A stretch of 64,000 nucleotides of DNA from Hyphomicrobiales bacterium (GTDB lineage Bacteria > Pseudomonadota > Alphaproteobacteria > Rhizobiales > Rhizobiaceae), in assembly GCA_900471525.1 (NCBI GenBank), contig UCEZ01000011.1, positions 62,001 through 126,000 of the forward strand. Direction: 5' to 3'. The notes below the pieces were generated by a model. The model saw nothing but the letters and a program-made list of their open reading frames with translations, had not been told where the DNA came from and did no database searches. This document shows, in pieces, positions 61,384-64,000 of the stretch (positions within the stretch are counted from its first letter, which is position 1; each line of letters opens with the position of its first letter). The position numbers were made by a program, and so were the translations under genes.

Positions 61384-64000
61384 ATGACTTTTGTAGCCGA
61401 TCCCATCACCCGCAGCGCCGAGGTCCTCACCGCCGTTCAACTGGCGACGGAGGAAAGCCGCGCCACGGCCACGCCGATGATGGAACAGTTCATCGAGATC
61501 AAGGCGAACAATCCGGATTCGCTGTTGTTCTACCGGATGGGTGATTTCTACGAGTTGTTCTTCCAGGATGCCGTCGAGGCATCGCGGGCACTTGGCATCA
61601 CACTGACGAAGCGCGGCCAGCACCTTGGCCAGGAAATCCCGATGTGCGGCGTGCCGGTGCATGCGGCCGACGATTACCTGCAGAAGCTGATCGGGCTGGG
61701 TTTCCGCGTCGCCGTCTGCGAGCAGATCGAGGATCCGGCGGAGGCGAAGAAACGTGGCGGCAAATCGGTCGTCAAACGTGACGTCGTCCGCCTCGTCACA
61801 CCAGGCACGATCACCGAGGACAAGCTGCTTTCGCCCTCGGAATCGAATTATCTGATGGCGCTTGCCCGCATTCGCGGCGGTGCCGAGCCCGCCATTGCGC
61901 TCGCCTGGATCGATATTTCCACCGGCGTCTTCCGGCTGGCCGAAACCACCGAAACGCGGCTGCTCGCCGATATTCTGCGCATCGAGCCGCGTGAACTGAT
62001 CCTGGCCGATACCGTCTTCCACGATCCGGAGATGCGCCCGGTCATCGACATTCTCGGCCGCGTCGCCGTTCCGCAGCCTGCCGTCCTGTTCGACAGTGCA
62101 ACGGCGGAAAACCGCGTCACGCGCTATTACGGCGTCAAGACGCTCGATGGTTTCGGCAGTTTTTCGCGTGCCGAACTCGCCGCCGCGTCGGCCGCGATCT
62201 CCTATGTCGAGAAGACCCAGTTCGCCGAGCGTCCGCCGCTCGGCGCGCCGGAGCGCGAAAGTGCCGCCTCGACGCTGTTCATCGATCCCGCCACGCGCAC
62301 CAATCTCGAACTGGTCAAGACCCAGTCCGGTGACCGTAACGGCACGCTGCTGAGGGCGCTGGACCGGACGGTGACAGGCGGCGGCGCCCGGCTCTTGGCC
62401 GAACGTCTCATGTCGCCTCTGACCGATCCGGAGCGGATCAACGCCCGGCTTGATTCCATCACCGCGCTGTCCGATCAGCCGGCATTCTGCAGCGACCTGC
62501 GGTCCGCGCTTAAACACGTGCCGGACATGCCGCGCGCATTGTCGCGCCTGTCGCTCGGTCGGGGTGGTCCGCGTGATCTCGGCGCGATTCTTGCAGGTTG
62601 CCAGTCCGCGATTGAGGTCGCCGGCTTGCTTGCCCATGGTGATCTCTCGGAGGAGTTGGCGGCGGCGCTGCAAGCGGTGAAGGCTTTGCCTGGCGAAATG
62701 GTCCAGCAACTGGCCGGTATCCTCGGCGATGAACTGCCGCTTTTGAAACGCGATGGCGGTTTTCTCCGCGATGGCGCCAGCCCGGAACTTGACGAGATGC
62801 GGGCGCTGCGCGATCAGTCCCGCCGGGTGATCGCCGGCCTGCAGTTGGACTATGCCGAGGAAACCGGCGTCAAGTCGCTGAAGATCAAGTACAACAACGT
62901 GCTCGGCTATTTCATCGAGGTGACACAGGGCAATGCCGGGCCGATGACCGACGGCCCGGAGGCTCGGGCACGCTTCATCCATCGCCAGACGATGGCCAAC
63001 GCCATGCGGTTTACCACGACGGAACTGGCCGATCTTGAAACGAAGATCGCCAATGCCGCGGATCGGGCGTTGACGATCGAGCTTGAAGCCTTCGACAGGC
63101 TGTCGGCCATGGTCGTCGCGGAAGCGGAAGCGATCAAGGCGGCGGCTCTTGCGCTTGCCGTGGTCGATGTTTCAGCCGGGCTGGCGACGCTTGCCGAGGA
63201 ACAGGCCTATTGCCGCCCGCTGGTCGATCAGTCGAAGATGTTTGCGATCGATGGCGGCCGTCATCCGGTCGTGGAGCAGGCGCTGCGCCGCCAGTCCGGA
63301 GCTGCTTTCGTCGCCAATGCCTGCGATCTGTCGCCGCATGACGGCGAGGGTGACGGCGCGATCTGGCTTCTCACAGGTCCCAACATGGGTGGTAAATCGA
63401 CCTTTCTGCGCCAGAACGCGCTGATCGCCATAATGGCGCAGATGGGCTCGTTCGTGCCGGCAGCCTCAGCCCATATAGGCATCGTCGATCGGCTGTTTTC
63501 CCGCGTCGGCGCGTCCGATGATCTGGCCCGTGGCCGCTCGACCTTCATGGTCGAAATGGTCGAGACGGCCGCGATCCTCAACCAGGCAACCGATCGTTCG
63601 CTCGTCATCCTCGACGAGATCGGCCGGGGCACCGCCACCTTCGATGGCCTGTCGATTGCCTGGGCCTCCGTCGAGCATCTGCATGAGGCAAACCGCTGCC
63701 GCGGCCTCTTTGCCACGCATTTTCATGAATTGACGGTGCTTTCCGAAAAGCTTTTACGTCTGTCGAACGCCACCATGCGGGTCAAGGAATGGCATGGCGA
63801 CGTGATTTTCCTGCACGAAGTCGGCCCCGGCGCGGCTGATCGCTCCTATGGCATCCAGGTCGCGCGGCTGGCCGGCCTTCCGGCCTCCGTCGTCGCGCGG
63901 GCCAAGGACGTGCTGGCGAAACTCGAGGATGCCGACCGGAAAAATCCGGCCAGCCAGCTGATCGACGACCTGCCGCTGTTCCAGGTGGCAATCCGCCGCG
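61384..64000 (+). CDS. mutS: DNA mismatch repair protein MutS (3' end beyond the window)
   Basis: 872 codons are present, and the frame is still open at the right edge. The mismatch-recognition motif [12 protein letters not shown] lies near residue 50, followed by the connector, lever and clamp domains. The ATPase has Walker [10 protein letters not shown] at residues 665-673, then [15 protein letters not shown] and Walker [16 protein letters not shown], and ATHFHEL. MutS binds mispaired bases and recruits MutL. Rhizobial MutS are about 880-910 residues, so only a few dozen codons are missing. The ATG at 61384 has a weak ribosome binding site (TTGGAA). Confidence 0.96.
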   Translation, partial: MTFVADPITRSAEVLTAVQLATEESRATATPMMEQFIEIKANNPDSLLFYRMGDFYELFFQDAVEASRALGITLTKRGQHLGQEIPMCGVPVHAADDYLQKLIGLGFRVAVCEQIEDPAEAKKRGGKSVVKRDVVRLVTPGTITEDKLLSPSESNYLMALARIRGGAEPAIALAWIDISTGVFRLAETTETRLLADILRIEPRELILADTVFHDPEMRPVIDILGRVAVPQPAVLFDSATAENRVTRYYGVKTLDGFGSFSRAELAAASAAISYVEKTQFAERPPLGAPERESAASTLFIDPATRTNLELVKTQSGDRNGTLLRALDRTVTGGGARLLAERLMSPLTDPERINARLDSITALSDQPAFCSDLRSALKHVPDMPRALSRLSLGRGGPRDLGAILAGCQSAIEVAGLLAHGDLSEELAAALQAVKALPGEMVQQLAGILGDELPLLKRDGGFLRDGASPELDEMRALRDQSRRVIAGLQLDYAEETGVKSLKIKYNNVLGYFIEVTQGNAGPMTDGPEARARFIHRQTMANAMRFTTTELADLETKIANAADRALTIELEAFDRLSAMVVAEAEAIKAAALALAVVDVSAGLATLAEEQAYCRPLVDQSKMFAIDGGRHPVVEQALRRQSGAAFVANACDLSPHDGEGDGAIWLLTGPNMGGKSTFLRQNALIAIMAQMGSFVPAASAHIGIVDRLFSRVGASDDLARGRSTFMVEMVETAAILNQATDRSLVILDEIGRGTATFDGLSIAWASVEHLHEANRCRGLFATHFHELTVLSEKLLRLSNATMRVKEWHGDVIFLHEVGPGAADRSYGIQVARLAGLPASVVARAKDVLAKLEDADRKNPASQLIDDLPLFQVAIRR

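Noticed and set aside
61282-62982. Extension of the malic enzyme frame by 567 codons
   Set aside because: Runs antisense through mutS; a good ribosome binding site and the family N-terminus place the start at 61281.

Overview
The window looks like part of the main chromosome of an alphaproteobacterium of the order Rhizobiales, most likely Rhizobiaceae (Rhizobium/Agrobacterium/Ensifer-like). This is inferred from gene content and order: rph-(VOC)-rdgB-hemW facing hrcA-grpE, lptC-lptA-lptB-rpoN-hpf-ptsN, sppA-ihfB-lapA, an olsB-type ornithine lipid acyltransferase, a malic enzyme fused to a phosphotransacetylase-like domain, and mutS. Coding density is high, the DNA is GC-rich, and most genes start with ATG next to a GGAG-type ribosome binding site or overlap their neighbour by 1-4 bases.

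Region 1 (1-12098) is accessory. It holds a molybdenum hydroxylase operon (iorA-iorB-diheme cytochrome c, joined by 1-base overlaps), a dead IS5-family element inserted exactly in the shared stop codons of two convergent genes, a large RTX calcium-binding protein, a LytS/LytTR-type two-component pair, a Cache-containing class III nucleotide cyclase, and a graveyard of three decayed gene fragments (AI-2E-type permease, GntR regulator, LysR regulator).

Region 2 (12099-27539) is a catabolic island of about 15 kb. On the minus strand is a coupled operon of a split transketolase and a succinate-semialdehyde-type dehydrogenase. Divergent to it lie an amidohydrolase and a translationally coupled NFU-type iron-sulfur scaffold protein. 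Next come a PRISE-type reductase with a divergent LysR regulator, an overlapping TetR-LysR regulator pair, three SDR dehydrogenases, a complete sugar-type ABC importer (binding protein, double ATPase, permease) and a cupin. Together these could import a polyol or sugar-like compound, oxidise it stepwise, transfer a two-carbon unit and oxidise the resulting aldehyde. The substrate is unknown. This is the best candidate for an undescribed system in the window.

Region 3 (27540-37828) is a mix of housekeeping and stress genes: an ArsR regulator, ogt, a 2H phosphoesterase, an aspartoacylase-like hydrolase followed by a wreck of phnX, a Spx/ArsC-like protein, a YbaK deacylase, two MarR regulators that each face a target gene (glutathione transferase; EamA transporter) across symmetric operator-like sequences, an M29 aminopeptidase, a proC-like reductase and hemW.

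Region 4 (37829-64000) is the conserved core: rdgB, rph, hrcA, grpE, a shortened tyrosine phosphatase, a sugar lactone oxidase, ptsN, hpf, rpoN, the LPS transport genes lptB/A/C, sppA, ihfB, lapA, RNA methyltransferases, lspA, a hybrid histidine kinase, olsB, the malic enzyme and mutS, which runs off the right edge. A 117-base nested palindromic repeat lies between rdgB and hemW. I found no tRNA, rRNA or CRISPR array.
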